Assembly (NCBI GenBank): GCA_945902805.1
Contig: CAMDMZ010000003.1
Location: forward strand, 62,001 to 126,000
Length of the DNA: 64,000 bases
Direction: 5' to 3'
Source: Propionivibrio dicarboxylicus
GTDB taxonomy: Bacteria; Pseudomonadota; Gammaproteobacteria; Burkholderiales; Rhodocyclaceae
Position numbers and translations under genes: made by a program. Every line of letters begins with the position of its first letter. The first letter of the stretch is position 1. The notes under the pieces were generated by a model that saw only the letters and a program-made list of their open reading frames with translations, had not been told where the DNA came from and ran no database searches. Below are positions 45,110 through 53,395 of this stretch, piece after piece.

Positions 45110-47310
45110 GATTGCCCCTTGTATTGATAGGTTCGTTTCATCGGTTCGCCGAGCCATCCCCGGATATATTTCGATAGTTCGCATCCTGCGGCGTTTTGAA
45201 CGTCCGTTAGGATCAGTTCGATCCCAAGTTCCCCGGCGATGATTGATTGCAGTTCGAGCATTCGGGCAAGCGCCCACGGTTGCGGAACGGGATCGTCGGT
45301 CAATCCGCGCCGATAGAGCAGTTGCAAACCCTTCATCGCGCCCGGCCCAGCGTGCGCCCATGTGTCGCGATCCGCCCATTGCGAGCCGAATGTCATCCAT
45401 CGCAGATCGATCGCGACTTGGCTCGCAAAGAAGTCGCCGAATCCGGTCACGTCAGCGAGCACGCCGACGGCGGCGCGCATGGTTGCCGCTTTACGCAAAC
45501 GTTCCTCGACCGCGCGCAACAGGGTAAGCGCGCCGAAGGGGATCGATCGCGTGTGCTCCTTTGCTCCGGCGATCTCGATCCATTTGCGAACCACGGGAAC
45601 ACGGTAAGCGGCGGTCGATTTTGCGCCGCGTGCCTTCGCCGCCTCGAGCGTCGTTGCGATGAGCTCGGGGTCGAAACGTTCGCCCGGCCAAGCGTTCGCC
45701 GCGGTAAGCGCCTCGAAAAACGATTCGGTATTCGTCAGGCGCCCGAGGGCGACGCCGAGATAATCGAACCGCGTGCCGTCGTGCGGGTCGCGGTGATGCC
45801 GCGCGAGCGAACGGGTCAATCGATCATCCTCGCGGCGGTTGCAGCAAAACCGATGATCGCGAATTACCGGGTCGTCGGTTAGCGGTGCGGGGAGATTCGC
45901 CTCGCGCGCCTTTTGCACCTTTTCCCGCTCGCGAACATAGAACAAGGCGACGCCGTAATCGGGCGGTGCGTTGCCTTTCGCGACCGCCGCGCGTATCCGT
46001 TCCTCGGTCATGCGTTCGGGAATGGTGATCGGATGAATGATCGCGGGAGCGGTGACGGTCGGGGTTTGGGTCGAGGCAAATGTCGCGGCACTGGTCGCCG
46101 CCCGATTCCCGGCGATCTTTTCGGCGGCGGCGATGAGGATCAGTTGCCCCGCGATCGTGATCCGCAAAAAGGTTAGCGGCGAAAACAGTGCCGAATAGCG
46201 ATCGTTGCCCATGCCGAACGTCGAATTGACGACGACTTTCAATGCCGCCGCTTCGCGCGTGCGACCGTTGCGCTTCGCGTCGAGGCGTTGCTCGATCATG
46301 CGCGCAAAGGTCGGGCGGAAAATACCCGGGTCGAGATGTTGCGGCGACATTCCGGGTTTGAGCAGCAACGCGGGGTAATAGGATGAAACGTCGATATCGA
46401 GAGCGTGCGCGATACGCCCGGCTCGATCGCGCGAATGCAAGCCGCCGAGCCCGAAATTGCAATCGATCCCGCCGACGGTGATCTGCCGAGGCCATGTGCG
46501 CGACGGCTTGCCGCGTTCGCCGTCGCGGATCGGGAATATCGTTCCCTCGATCTCGGCAACGATCGACGCAGCGACCGGCGACGATGCGAGCCCGACGTGC
46601 AACCATTCGGGGAGCCCGAATTCGACGTCGCAATTCCAAAACCGTTTCGCACGCGCCTTGACGTCGGCGGCTTCGTCGCCGCTCGCCTTGCAGTATTCCG
46701 CAACGAGCACCGTCTCGGCGGCACGCGCCGGGGATTTGCCCATTAAACCCGGGAGATCGAACATAGTTTCAAGTTCGTGCCGCGTAGCGATATCGTCGGC
46801 GAGCTCGCGCCATAGAAACTCGGTCGCCGCAAGGTCGTGTTCGAGGTAGGTTTGCACCTTCGGCAGATCGTCCGCGGTGATCGGCGCGTCGGGATCGAAC
46901 GGCAAGCATTCGACGCGATCCATCCCGAGTCGCGCCTCAAACGCTTTCAATTTCGCGCGCTTGCTGAGAATGTTGAACAGGTCGAGCTCGTTGAATCCCG
47001 ACTTGCCGAACCCGAACCCGCGCGCCGTTTTCCATGCGGGGGCGTCACCTTCGACGATAGCTTTCGATAGCTTATAAACGAGCTCGGGCGGTGCGCCCTT
47101 GAGGATCGCGTCGAGGATGAAAGTATCGTATCCCGCCGAATTGAATCCGATCAATTCGTCGCCGTGATTGAGGCGGTCGCGCAAACGCGCGGCGACCTCG
47201 GGTTCGATCGGGGCGTCGATGACGATCTGTTCGCTTTGCTTCGTCTCGGCGTCGAGCAATCCGACGATCGACAGGTTAGGCGCGACTTCAATATCGAAAA
47301 TGGTTGGCAT
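45106..47310 (-). CDS. Family-B DNA polymerase N-part (exo + motifs A, B) fused to amino-acid:DNA-transferase-like domain
   Basis: 734 residues; start 47310 after AGGAGG, overlapping the helicase stop. Exonuclease motifs: DIEVAP (6-11), GFNSAGYD (55-62), YLEHDL (155-160). Polymerase motif A DIDVSSYYPALLL (305-317) and motif B KVVVNSTFG (358-366), then GQLILIAAAEKIAG to about 401, where a polymerase should run straight into motif C. Instead a Thr/Ala/Pro linker (402-433) leads to a C-terminal domain (434-734) with RDHRFCCNRREDDRLTR, DFFASQVAIDLRW, AGPGAMKGLQ and LTDVQNAAGCELSKY. These fit the alpha-glutamyl/putrescinyl thymine pyrophosphorylase / amino-acid:DNA transferase family of phage DNA hypermodification. 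Motif C and the thumb follow in the next gene. Confidence 0.85.
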   Translation of the reverse strand: MPTIFDIEVAPNLSIVGLLDAETKQSEQIVIDAPIEPEVAARLRDRLNHGDELIGFNSAGYDTFILDAILKGAPPELVYKLSKAIVEGDAPAWKTARGFGFGKSGFNELDLFNILSKRAKLKAFEARLGMDRVECLPFDPDAPITADDLPKVQTYLEHDLAATEFLWRELADDIATRHELETMFDLPGLMGKSPARAAETVLVAEYCKASGDEAADVKARAKRFWNCDVEFGLPEWLHVGLASSPVAASIVAEIEGTIFPIRDGERGKPSRTWPRQITVGGIDCNFGLGGLHSRDRAGRIAHALDIDVSSYYPALLLKPGMSPQHLDPGIFRPTFARMIEQRLDAKRNGRTREAAALKVVVNSTFGMGNDRYSALFSPLTFLRITIAGQLILIAAAEKIAGNRAATSAATFASTQTPTVTAPAIIHPITIPERMTEERIRAAVAKGNAPPDYGVALFYVREREKVQKAREANLPAPLTDDPVIRDHRFCCNRREDDRLTRSLARHHRDPHDGTRFDYLGVALGRLTNTESFFEALTAANAWPGERFDPELIATTLEAAKARGAKSTAAYRVPVVRKWIEIAGAKEHTRSIPFGALTLLRAVEERLRKAATMRAAVGVLADVTGFGDFFASQVAIDLRWMTFGSQWADRDTWAHAGPGAMKGLQLLYRRGLTDDPVPQPWALARMLELQSIIAGELGIELILTDVQNAAGCELSKYIRGWLGEPMKRTYQYKGQS

Positions 47311-48710
47311 TATTTCCTCCTCATGACGTCGAGCGCCGCAATCAGCGCCGCCTCGCCCGATTGCTTCCGGGCGAGCACGCCGAGGATCGCGCGGTCGATC
47401 CCTTGATTTGCGACGAGTTGAATGACGGAAACGCGGCGCGCTTGACCCGAGCGGATAAGGCGCGCGTTCGTTTGGGTAAAGGATTCGCTCGACCAAGAGT
47501 TCGCGAACCAAATGATCGTTTGCGCCGCGCCGTGCTGTAAGTTCAAACCGTGCCGCATCGCTTGCGGCGAGACGACCAGCATCGGGATTTTGTCGAGATT
47601 CCAATCGCGAACGATGCGTCGCCGCTCCTCGTCAGGTGTTGCGCCGACGAAGGCGATCGCCCACGGGAAACGCTCGACGATCATGGCAAGTTCCGCCTTG
47701 TAGCGAATCGGGATCATGACCGGCGACGATATGCCCTCGAGCACTTCCTCGAGGGCGTCGAGGCGCGCGTCGGTGAGTTTGGCGAATGTGCCGCGCTCAT
47801 CGAGATAGACAAACCCATTCGTCAATTGATGCAACTTGCCAAGGTAAGCACCATCGTCGCCGCCGTTGATCGTGACGCCGCCGATCTCGACGGTGCGCTC
47901 CCGCATGAATTCCTCGATGAGCCCCGCAACATCCTCGCCGTGATCGAACGGCGCGGTCGAGTAAAGCGCCGGGGGCAGATCGACGGCATCCTCGAGGCGG
48001 ATCGATATCGCATGGCGCGCGATCTCATCCTCGATGCGTTTCGTCGCCCCGGGTTTCGGCTTCCATCCGAACGCGGTCACTTTGTCGAAATGTCGCGCTC
48101 GCCACCGCGGGAATGATTGATCCCAAAAGTCGCCGCCGCGCGAGACGATGCGCCCGGGCGACCATAGGTCGATCGCCGAATTCGGACGCGGCGAGCCCGA
48201 CAGCAAAAGGATATTCCCGCGGCAAAGCGCCGCGAGTGCGTGAAGGGCTTTTGTCCGCACGGCATCGGCGTTGCGAAAGCCCTGCGACTCATCGACGACA
48301 ATCGCCTCGACGGGCAGGATTCCCCGAGCGGCGACTTCCTCGACGAAGCGCGGCAAGACGTCGGGCGTCACGGTGACGATATGCCCCTTTCCCTCAAACC
48401 AAAGGTGTGACCGATCGTTCCCGGTCATGCGGTGCGCTTCGTCAAATCTAATATGTTGCGTGTGCGCCCATTCGTTCGCCTCGATAGGCCAAACGGTATC
48501 GAGGATCGCCCGGGGCGCGACGAGTAAGGCGCGCGCAAAGCGCCCCGCGGCGATGCCGTCGGCGACGATGGTGAGCGCCGTCGGCGTCTTGCCCGAGCCC
48601 GGGGCGGCGGCGATAAGGTGCGGCTCGCTTGCCGCGGCTATGACGGCGGCTTGTTGCCATCGGTAAAGTTGTTCGCGTTCGCGCAATGGCGCGCGTTGTA
48701 AGGTTTCCAT
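47310..48710 (-). CDS. SNF2-like DNA helicase/translocase
   Basis: 466 residues, superfamily 2. Walker A AAPGSGKTPTAL (about 36-47), motif II VVDESQGF, motif III LLLSGSPRPN, and C-terminal motifs with VVSPQAMRHGLNLQHG, then QTNARLIRSGQ (motif VI). Typical of the small SNF2-type helicases in phage replication clusters that also have DUF2800 and DUF2815 genes. Last base of ATG of the next gene overlaps its stop. Confidence 0.88.
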   Translation of the reverse strand: METLQRAPLREREQLYRWQQAAVIAAASEPHLIAAAPGSGKTPTALTIVADGIAAGRFARALLVAPRAILDTVWPIEANEWAHTQHIRFDEAHRMTGNDRSHLWFEGKGHIVTVTPDVLPRFVEEVAARGILPVEAIVVDESQGFRNADAVRTKALHALAALCRGNILLLSGSPRPNSAIDLWSPGRIVSRGGDFWDQSFPRWRARHFDKVTAFGWKPKPGATKRIEDEIARHAISIRLEDAVDLPPALYSTAPFDHGEDVAGLIEEFMRERTVEIGGVTINGGDDGAYLGKLHQLTNGFVYLDERGTFAKLTDARLDALEEVLEGISSPVMIPIRYKAELAMIVERFPWAIAFVGATPDEERRRIVRDWNLDKIPMLVVSPQAMRHGLNLQHGAAQTIIWFANSWSSESFTQTNARLIRSGQARRVSVIQLVANQGIDRAILGVLARKQSGEAALIAALDVMRRK

Positions 48711-48728
48711 GATCGACCCTTAAGAATG

Positions 48729-48763
48729 AAAAAAACCCCGACGCCGCAAGCGGTCGCCGGGGT
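48729..48763 (-). terminator. Terminator after the DUF2815 gene
   Basis: On the minus strand ccccggcgaccgc-ttg-cggcgtcgggg (about 12-bp stem with two mismatches) is followed by seven T. It lies between the ssDNA-binding protein gene and the helicase gene. Confidence 0.7.
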
Positions 48764-48802
48764 GATGTTGCGTTGCGCCGAATTAAGCCTTCGCGAACAC
48801 GA

Positions 48803-49429
48803 TCAAGCCTCCGCCCCGAACGTCGCGTCGGCGGTTCTAAACTTGACGCCCGACAGATCGAGCGAATCGAACGACGTGCCGCCGCCCTGCCCTTTTTCGA
48901 TGACGTGCTCGGTCTTGCCGATCAACAGGATCGCCGAGAGCGACAGGGCGACCCCGGCGCTTTGATTGTTGAAGTGAAAGGCTTGAATTCCGACGAGACA
49001 TTCGTCGCCGCCCTTGATCTCGCCCGGGTCGCACGGCGTTTTATTCGCACCGTAAAAGCACTTCGGCGCGAACCCGGATTTCAAACGGACGACGACGTTA
49101 TCGCCGCGGAATCCGGCATGCTTGAAAACGAGCTCGCCGTTTGGCTTGCGCTCATCGGCGTCGCGGATCGGGTTGTGATACTTCGCCCCGAGTGTGCGGC
49201 TCCCGGTCAAGGCTTCCGCATGGTCGCCGATGAGCTCGAGCAGGGTTTCGAGCGTCGGTTCGTTGCGCGGAATGATGAGCAGGGTCGAGTATTTCCCGGT
49301 TTCGGGATCGGGCTCGGTGACGGTCGGATACGCGACCACGCCATGCACGGCGATTTCGCGTTTGAGGGTTGCTTCCGAGATCGCCGAGGCGATGGGCTTT
49401 TTTGCGGTTTTGTAAGAGTTTGCACTCAT
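48803..49429 (-). CDS. DUF2815 ssDNA-binding protein
   Basis: 208 residues from ATG 49429. The body ends in an OB-fold pattern: FYGANKTPCDPGEIKGGDEC, LVGIQAFHFNNQSAGVALSL, LLIGKTEHV, and an acidic-type tail region. This is the phage T7 gp2.5-like DUF2815 group that coats single strands during replication. It has its own upstream gap (49430-49552) and a downstream terminator. Confidence 0.8.
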   Translation of the reverse strand: MSANSYKTAKKPIASAISEATLKREIAVHGVVAYPTVTEPDPETGKYSTLLIIPRNEPTLETLLELIGDHAEALTGSRTLGAKYHNPIRDADERKPNGELVFKHAGFRGDNVVVRLKSGFAPKCFYGANKTPCDPGEIKGGDECLVGIQAFHFNNQSAGVALSLSAILLIGKTEHVIEKGQGGGTSFDSLDLSGVKFRTADATFGAEA

Positions 49430-49552
49430 GACTATCGAACCTTTATGACAGTTTCGGCTTTCGCCGACCCCCTCGATATGAGAGGGCGATAGGGATTCTT
49501 TAACTCGCGCCGCTATTATTTTTCGACCCTGTTTGACCAAATAGGGGATTCG
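49430..49552. promoter_or_regulatory. Upstream region of the DUF2815 gene
   Basis: AT-rich compared with its neighbours. It holds gaccctgtttgaccaaatag and gtcaaatagcg, words related in inverse orientation to the start of the 57-bp unit (caaatagcg...caaacagggtc), suggesting a common regulator site. No clear promoter boxes. Confidence 0.4.
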
Positions 49553-50272
49553 TCAAATAGCGCGCGACGGGCATTCATAGCGCCCTTTGCACCATTGGCA
49601 AGCGGTCGCGCTCGGCTCGACGGGCGGCTCGTCGAGATCGGTCAAAGCGAGGCGTTCGCGGCAATGCTCAAGGAAGTCGGCGACCATTTGCCGGTCGGTT
49701 TCCCAAACGACAAGCCCGATCCCGGGCGCGGTCGGTTGGATGATGGCGATCGCGATCGTCTCGATCCCCACGGCGACGCCTTGATCGATAAAACGCAACG
49801 CGCCCGAGGCGTAAGCGAGGAGTTGTTCATTGAGCCGCGGGTCGATCTTGATCTTGCCAAACTTCGCATCGCCGACGACGAGCGTCGATCCGTCGCCACT
49901 GATGCCGATGTAATCGCTCGTTCCCCAAAAGTCGGAACGCCCGATCGCTGCGCCCGGATCGACGCGAACCTCATGCCATCGTTCGCCGATCTGGTAACGC
50001 TCCTCGAGGGCGCGCAAGGCGACGATCGCACGGTCGAGGAGCGTTTGCGCCCGGGCTTGACCGCAATCGAGCACGTCGAGCTCGATTACCGCGTTCGGGG
50101 TGAGCGAAGGGTCGCCGCCCAATGCCACGCGCTCAAATTCATCATGGAGCACCGTGCCGATCATGGCGGCGCGCCCGGATCGATCCTCGACGGTTTCGTT
50201 CCAGATGACCGCCATCGCGCAAGCGAGCGCCGTCTTGAGGTAAGACGGCGGAATTCTGGCATGGTCACTCAT
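49553..50272 (-). CDS. Cas4/DUF2800-like PD-(D/E)XK nuclease
   Basis: 239 residues from ATG 50272. His43 in GTVLHDEFE, Asp120 in GTSDYIGIS, the D135-A-K137 core in VVGDAKFGKIKI, Gln150 in LNEQLLAYA, and a Cys cluster CQWCKGRYEC near the C-terminus that can hold an iron-sulphur centre. RecB-family exonuclease of phage replication/recombination clusters. The ATG overlaps the previous stop by 8 nt. Confidence 0.82.
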   Translation of the reverse strand: MSDHARIPPSYLKTALACAMAVIWNETVEDRSGRAAMIGTVLHDEFERVALGGDPSLTPNAVIELDVLDCGQARAQTLLDRAIVALRALEERYQIGERWHEVRVDPGAAIGRSDFWGTSDYIGISGDGSTLVVGDAKFGKIKIDPRLNEQLLAYASGALRFIDQGVAVGIETIAIAIIQPTAPGIGLVVWETDRQMVADFLEHCRERLALTDLDEPPVEPSATACQWCKGRYECPSRAI

Positions 50273-50939
50273 CGCAATAGCCGCAATCGGCGGCGACGAG
50301 ATATGACCCGATCCATCGTTCGATTTTGCCGATCTCGCCGATCGATCTCGACGGCAAACTCGGGCGGTTTTGCGGCGACGCCGCGGGGAAGGTGACGCGC
50401 CAAAAGTCGAGGATCGGGGCGATCGTATCCCGGGGGGCGCGCAGCTTCCCGGTCGTCGAATCATCCGCGGCGACGTGGTGATAAACGACGCGCAAAACGT
50501 CGCTATAAAAGCGCCCCGGGTCGCCCTTGCGCCATTGCGCCCGATGCCATCCCTCGATTGCGATATCGAGCTCGACGGGGGCGAACGGGTTTGGCAAAAA
50601 CGCCTCAACGTCACAATCGCAAAATTCGCGACCATAGCAATCGTCGAGGGTAAGAATTGTCGCCGTTCCAATCGGCGCGACGAGGCATCGATCGGGGTCG
50701 ATGCGCGGTATCCCTTCGACCTCATCGAAGGCGGTAAGCAAACGGGAATCGAAGATGATCCCGGGCGGTCGGAATAGATCAACGTCGCGGCGACGCGCTT
50801 TCATCAGTTCGGCGGCGCGAAACGCCGAAGCGTTCGCTACCGTCGCCCCGGATATGTGCCGCGGAACGATAACGCGACCGCGGAACGGATCGTCGTCGCC
50901 CCAATAGCCTGAACCGGCATCGATGAATTTAATCGACAT
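50265..50939 (-). CDS. Hypothetical protein
   Basis: 224 residues from ATG 50939 (MSIKFIDAGSGYWGDDDPFR); a longer upstream reading is unlikely because it runs through the previous gene. Contains a CYGREFCDCDVEAF Cys cluster and a GYCDE tail, so metal binding is possible. No family recognised. Overlaps both neighbours. Confidence 0.55.
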   Translation of the reverse strand: MSIKFIDAGSGYWGDDDPFRGRVIVPRHISGATVANASAFRAAELMKARRRDVDLFRPPGIIFDSRLLTAFDEVEGIPRIDPDRCLVAPIGTATILTLDDCYGREFCDCDVEAFLPNPFAPVELDIAIEGWHRAQWRKGDPGRFYSDVLRVVYHHVAADDSTTGKLRAPRDTIAPILDFWRVTFPAASPQNRPSLPSRSIGEIGKIERWIGSYLVAADCGYCDE

Positions 50940-51165
50940 CCTTGCTCGCCTCGCTTGGGGATTCGGTGACTTCGCGCTCCTCAATTTGCACGTCGTCGGG
51001 GGCAGGTGCGCCGCTCGCGATGAGGTATGCCACGGCGAGCAGATCGTCGAGGGCTTTACCTTCCCCGAAGCCTCCCGCCGAAATACCAGTGATATCCCCG
51101 GTCGAGTTGTAACGGATAGTCGCCGCGATAGCGTTGCGGCGGACGGTTTTGATTTTTGCACTCAT
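50929..51165 (-). CDS. Small hypothetical protein
   Basis: 78 residues. Basic MSAKIKTVRRNAIAATIRYN start and an acidic EEREVTESPSEASKDVD tail. Overlaps the next gene by 11 nt. Unknown. Confidence 0.5.
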   Translation of the reverse strand: MSAKIKTVRRNAIAATIRYNSTGDITGISAGGFGEGKALDDLLAVAYLIASGAPAPDDVQIEEREVTESPSEASKDVD

Positions 51166-51194
51166 GACTCATGCACTCCATGAAAAGTTGAGTT

Positions 51195-51452
51195 TTAGGC
51201 CGAGGCGGTCTCGGCAATACCAAGCAAGCGAGCGGCGACGTCAGGGAACAACCCGGTATCGATAAAGTAGTCGCGACCGATCCGAATCAACGCGCCTGAT
51301 TCGGTCAGGGCTTGCCGGTTGTTTTTGAGGAACCATTCAAACGATTCGGGTTTTTCCCAAATCTTGCGAACCCAAGGCGGGGCGTCGTGTTGGTAATAAT
51401 CCGGTTTGCGGCGAAGTCGGTTTAAGGTTTCATCCATTGCGCTATTCTCCAA
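51195..51452 (-). CDS. Small helix-turn-helix protein, candidate excisionase/regulator
   Basis: 85 residues. SFEWFLKNNRQALTESGALI followed by RIGRDYFIDTGLFP is the pattern of short winged helix-turn-helix proteins of integrated elements (a helix, ESGA turn, RIGR wing). A 20-bp site 4 nt upstream of its start (51456-51475) recurs inverted beside attR. Together these suggest a recombination directionality factor that also controls itself. Confidence 0.55.
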   Translation of the reverse strand: MENSAMDETLNRLRRKPDYYQHDAPPWVRKIWEKPESFEWFLKNNRQALTESGALIRIGRDYFIDTGLFPDVAARLLGIAETASA

Positions 51453-51455
51453 AAG

Positions 51456-51475
51456 TTAAAACGTCGCTCCCTACG
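51456..51475. promoter_or_regulatory. 20-bp site shared with attR flank
   Basis: ttaaaacgtcgctccctacg; exact inverted copy at 53396-53415, related copy near attL (35231-35247). Confidence 0.55.
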
Positions 51476-51484
51476 AGCTAGGTC

Positions 51485-51566
51485 GAGAATATCAGGGCAA
51501 ATGGTTGTTAAGTAATTGAAAACAAACATATCCGTCCGTTGAGCTAGCACTTCAGACAGATTTGTT
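51485..51566. repeat. 82-bp direct repeat, copy 1
   Basis: gagaatatcagggcaaatgg through cagacagatttgtt. One mismatch to 51891-51972. It lies 33 nt upstream of the 85-residue gene. Confidence 0.92.
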
Positions 51567-51575
51567 TCAAGGCAA

Positions 51576-51600
51576 TAAAAAACCGCCTTTCGGCGGTTTG
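51576..51600 (-). terminator. Terminator of the 79-residue gene
   Basis: aaaccgcc/ggcggttt stem with a T-run (TTTTTTATT) on the minus strand, just after the stop at 51606. Confidence 0.85.
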
Positions 51601-51605
51601 TCTGG

Positions 51606-51845
51606 TCAGACTTCGATTTGGTCGATTGCCCCGGTCCAGTGTACCGAACGACTATACTCGCCTCGGATGTCATCGGTCATGAACTTAATAAACCGATACA
51701 GCCGATATAGAGCATCGTCGTCCAAAGGGATGTTTACAGTCTCCGGTTCATCCCAACCAGGGAGGGTAACGGTGGTGTAGAGATGAAAAGTACCATCGGC
51801 CCAACGGACCAGCTGCAAATCAAAATGCTTTAACTTTTTACTCAT
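51606..51845 (-). CDS. Small hypothetical protein
   Basis: 79 residues. Beta-rich N-terminal half (HFDLQLVRWADGTFHLYTTV) and a helical YRLYRFIKFMTDDI segment. It has its own repeat-borne upstream region and terminator, so it is an independent transcript. Unknown. Confidence 0.6.
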   Translation of the reverse strand: MSKKLKHFDLQLVRWADGTFHLYTTVTLPGWDEPETVNIPLDDDALYRLYRFIKFMTDDIRGEYSRSVHWTGAIDQIEV

Positions 51846-51890
51846 GACATTTGAACTCCGAAAGATTCATCACCGGATCGGTGATGGTTG

Positions 51891-51972
51891 GAGAATATCA
51901 GGGCAAATGGTTGTTAAGTCATTGAAAACAAACATATCCGTCCGTTGAGCTAGCACTTCAGACAGATTTGTT
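51891..51972. repeat. 82-bp direct repeat, copy 2
   Basis: 46 nt upstream of the 79-residue gene and overlapping the last 15 nt of the 160-residue gene. On the minus strand it ends with GATATTCTC, a possible -10 region. Confidence 0.92.
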
Positions 51973-52440
51973 AGTTAACGCTTGCTTGTAGTTGACCGCT
52001 CGATCTTTGGTCGCTTTTTCCAGCAGTTCCGGGCAGTCGACAGCTAGGATTTTGCGAACCTGATTCAGCAAAACGGTCCATCCGGGAATATGACCGTTTC
52101 GCTCGGCGATAACGCGATCAAACCAGGGTTTGAGATCATTTGAAACCCTGGTCGCCGCTTCTTTGTTAAGTTCCGCCGTGGTTTTTCCGCCGAGACTTCG
52201 ACCTTCGCCAGCAAGGGCGGCGACCTCGTTTTCAGCATTGCGCCGGGCAAGCGTCCACGCGAGATTGTTTTCCGCAACGGCTACGCGTTGAAGGGTGTCG
52301 ATCTCCCTTTCCGTTGCGTCGTCGGGTATCCAGAACGACGCCGGTCCGGGGCGACTTGGCAGTAATGCCAAGTTTGCCCGGGCAATTGCTTTCTTTGCCT
52401 GGTTGATCGTTTGAGCTTTGCTTTTTGGTTTCATCGCCAC
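51958..52440 (-). CDS. Hypothetical protein overlapping int
   Basis: 160 residues. Basic N-terminus (MAMKPKSKAQTINQAKKAIA), long helical body. Its start lies in the last codons of the integrase gene (10-nt overlap). No family recognised. Confidence 0.6.
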   Translation of the reverse strand: MAMKPKSKAQTINQAKKAIARANLALLPSRPGPASFWIPDDATEREIDTLQRVAVAENNLAWTLARRNAENEVAALAGEGRSLGGKTTAELNKEAATRVSNDLKPWFDRVIAERNGHIPGWTVLLNQVRKILAVDCPELLEKATKDRAVNYKQALTNKSV

Positions 52441-53339
52441 GCCCTTTTTAGACTATCCCGAACCGAATCGGTGTTGAGGTGCGAATAGTGCAACGCCATT
52501 GACGGCGTTTTGTGATTCAGCGCCGCCATAACAGTTTGAACGTTTGCCCCGGACTGACTGAGGATCGAGGCGGCAACATGGCGCAAGCTATGAAGGGTCC
52601 AAGACTCAGGCAACCCGGCAAGGCGTAACGCCGCTTTGAACGATTTGGTAATGTTGGTCGGACCGAAAACGAGGTCGCCGCCTTCGACGTCCTTTGCTTT
52701 GATCCGTTTCAGTTCGACGATTACCCAAGGGAGCAAGGGGATACGATGCGCCGTTCCGTTTTTGGTGCGTTCGGTATCGGCGAACCCGTTGTCGAGATCG
52801 AGTTGACCCCATGTCAGGGACTCAATGTTACCGCGCCGCCATCCGCTCTGAGCGGCAAAAGCGACCCATGCCGCAAGTTTGGGGTTCCGGGATAGGCGAG
52901 AGGCGGCAACCAGGCGTTGAACGTCATCGGCGGCGACGGTGATCGTTTTGCCGCCGGTTTCTTTCAACCGTCCGAACCCGCGCAACGGGGAAACATGAGA
53001 ACGGCGCAACAAACCCATTTCACGCAATTCGCGAAAGATACCGCCGAGGGTCGACAGGCTTCGATTCAAGGTGCTGGTCGCGAGAGGTTGATCGGTCTCG
53101 ACCAATTGCGCCTGGTCGCCGGACCAATTGGGGATGACTTTCATCTTGCGTTTTTGGCGCAAGATCATGAAAGCATCCTCGACTTGCTCACCGGTAATGG
53201 TGGTTATGTCCTGGTCGCCGAATTGATCGATCCAGAATTGCGCCCGGGATAAAAAGGCAGGATCGCGACCGGCTCGATTCAGGGCGACAAAGCACGCAAG
53301 GTCGGCGAACGCCTTGGTCGAAGGGGCAGAATATGGCAT
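52431..53339 (-). CDS. int: Tyrosine recombinase (integrase)
   Basis: 302 residues. Catalytic set: Arg in SGWRRGNIESLTWGQLDL (168/169), Lys193 in RTKNGTAHRIPL, His250 and Arg253 in TLHSLRHVAA, His276 in LNHKTPS and nucleophile Tyr285 in ALHYSHL. An N-terminal SAM-like domain precedes it. It lies 105 bp from attR and drives integration at tRNA-Val. Confidence 0.95.
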   Translation of the reverse strand: MPYSAPSTKAFADLACFVALNRAGRDPAFLSRAQFWIDQFGDQDITTITGEQVEDAFMILRQKRKMKVIPNWSGDQAQLVETDQPLATSTLNRSLSTLGGIFRELREMGLLRRSHVSPLRGFGRLKETGGKTITVAADDVQRLVAASRLSRNPKLAAWVAFAAQSGWRRGNIESLTWGQLDLDNGFADTERTKNGTAHRIPLLPWVIVELKRIKAKDVEGGDLVFGPTNITKSFKAALRLAGLPESWTLHSLRHVAASILSQSGANVQTVMAALNHKTPSMALHYSHLNTDSVRDSLKRAWR

Positions 53340-53368
53340 TTGAAACTCCTTAAAACATCGATAAAAGG

Positions 53369-53390
53369 AACGTTGGATTTATCCAACGTT
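53369..53390. promoter_or_regulatory. Perfect 22-bp palindrome upstream of int
   Basis: aacgttggat-tt-atccaacgtt between int and attR; a likely operator or integrase arm site. Confidence 0.6.
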
Positions 53391-53395
53391 GCTTT

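Noticed and set aside
45106-46110. Split intein explaining the broken polymerase
   Set aside because: No splice-site Cys/Ser at the upstream junction, no C-terminal His-Asn before the downstream half, and the inserted domain matches a DNA-modification family, not a Hint fold.
46020-46140. Frameshift hiding motif C in the first polymerase gene
   Set aside because: The other two minus-strand frames across the junction read as low-complexity Pro/Arg or Arg/His/Asp strings with no polymerase motif, and motif C is found complete in the next gene.
51422-51673. 83-residue frame spanning the first 82-bp repeat
   Set aside because: It crosses a terminator and the repeat and overlaps the ends of two better genes.
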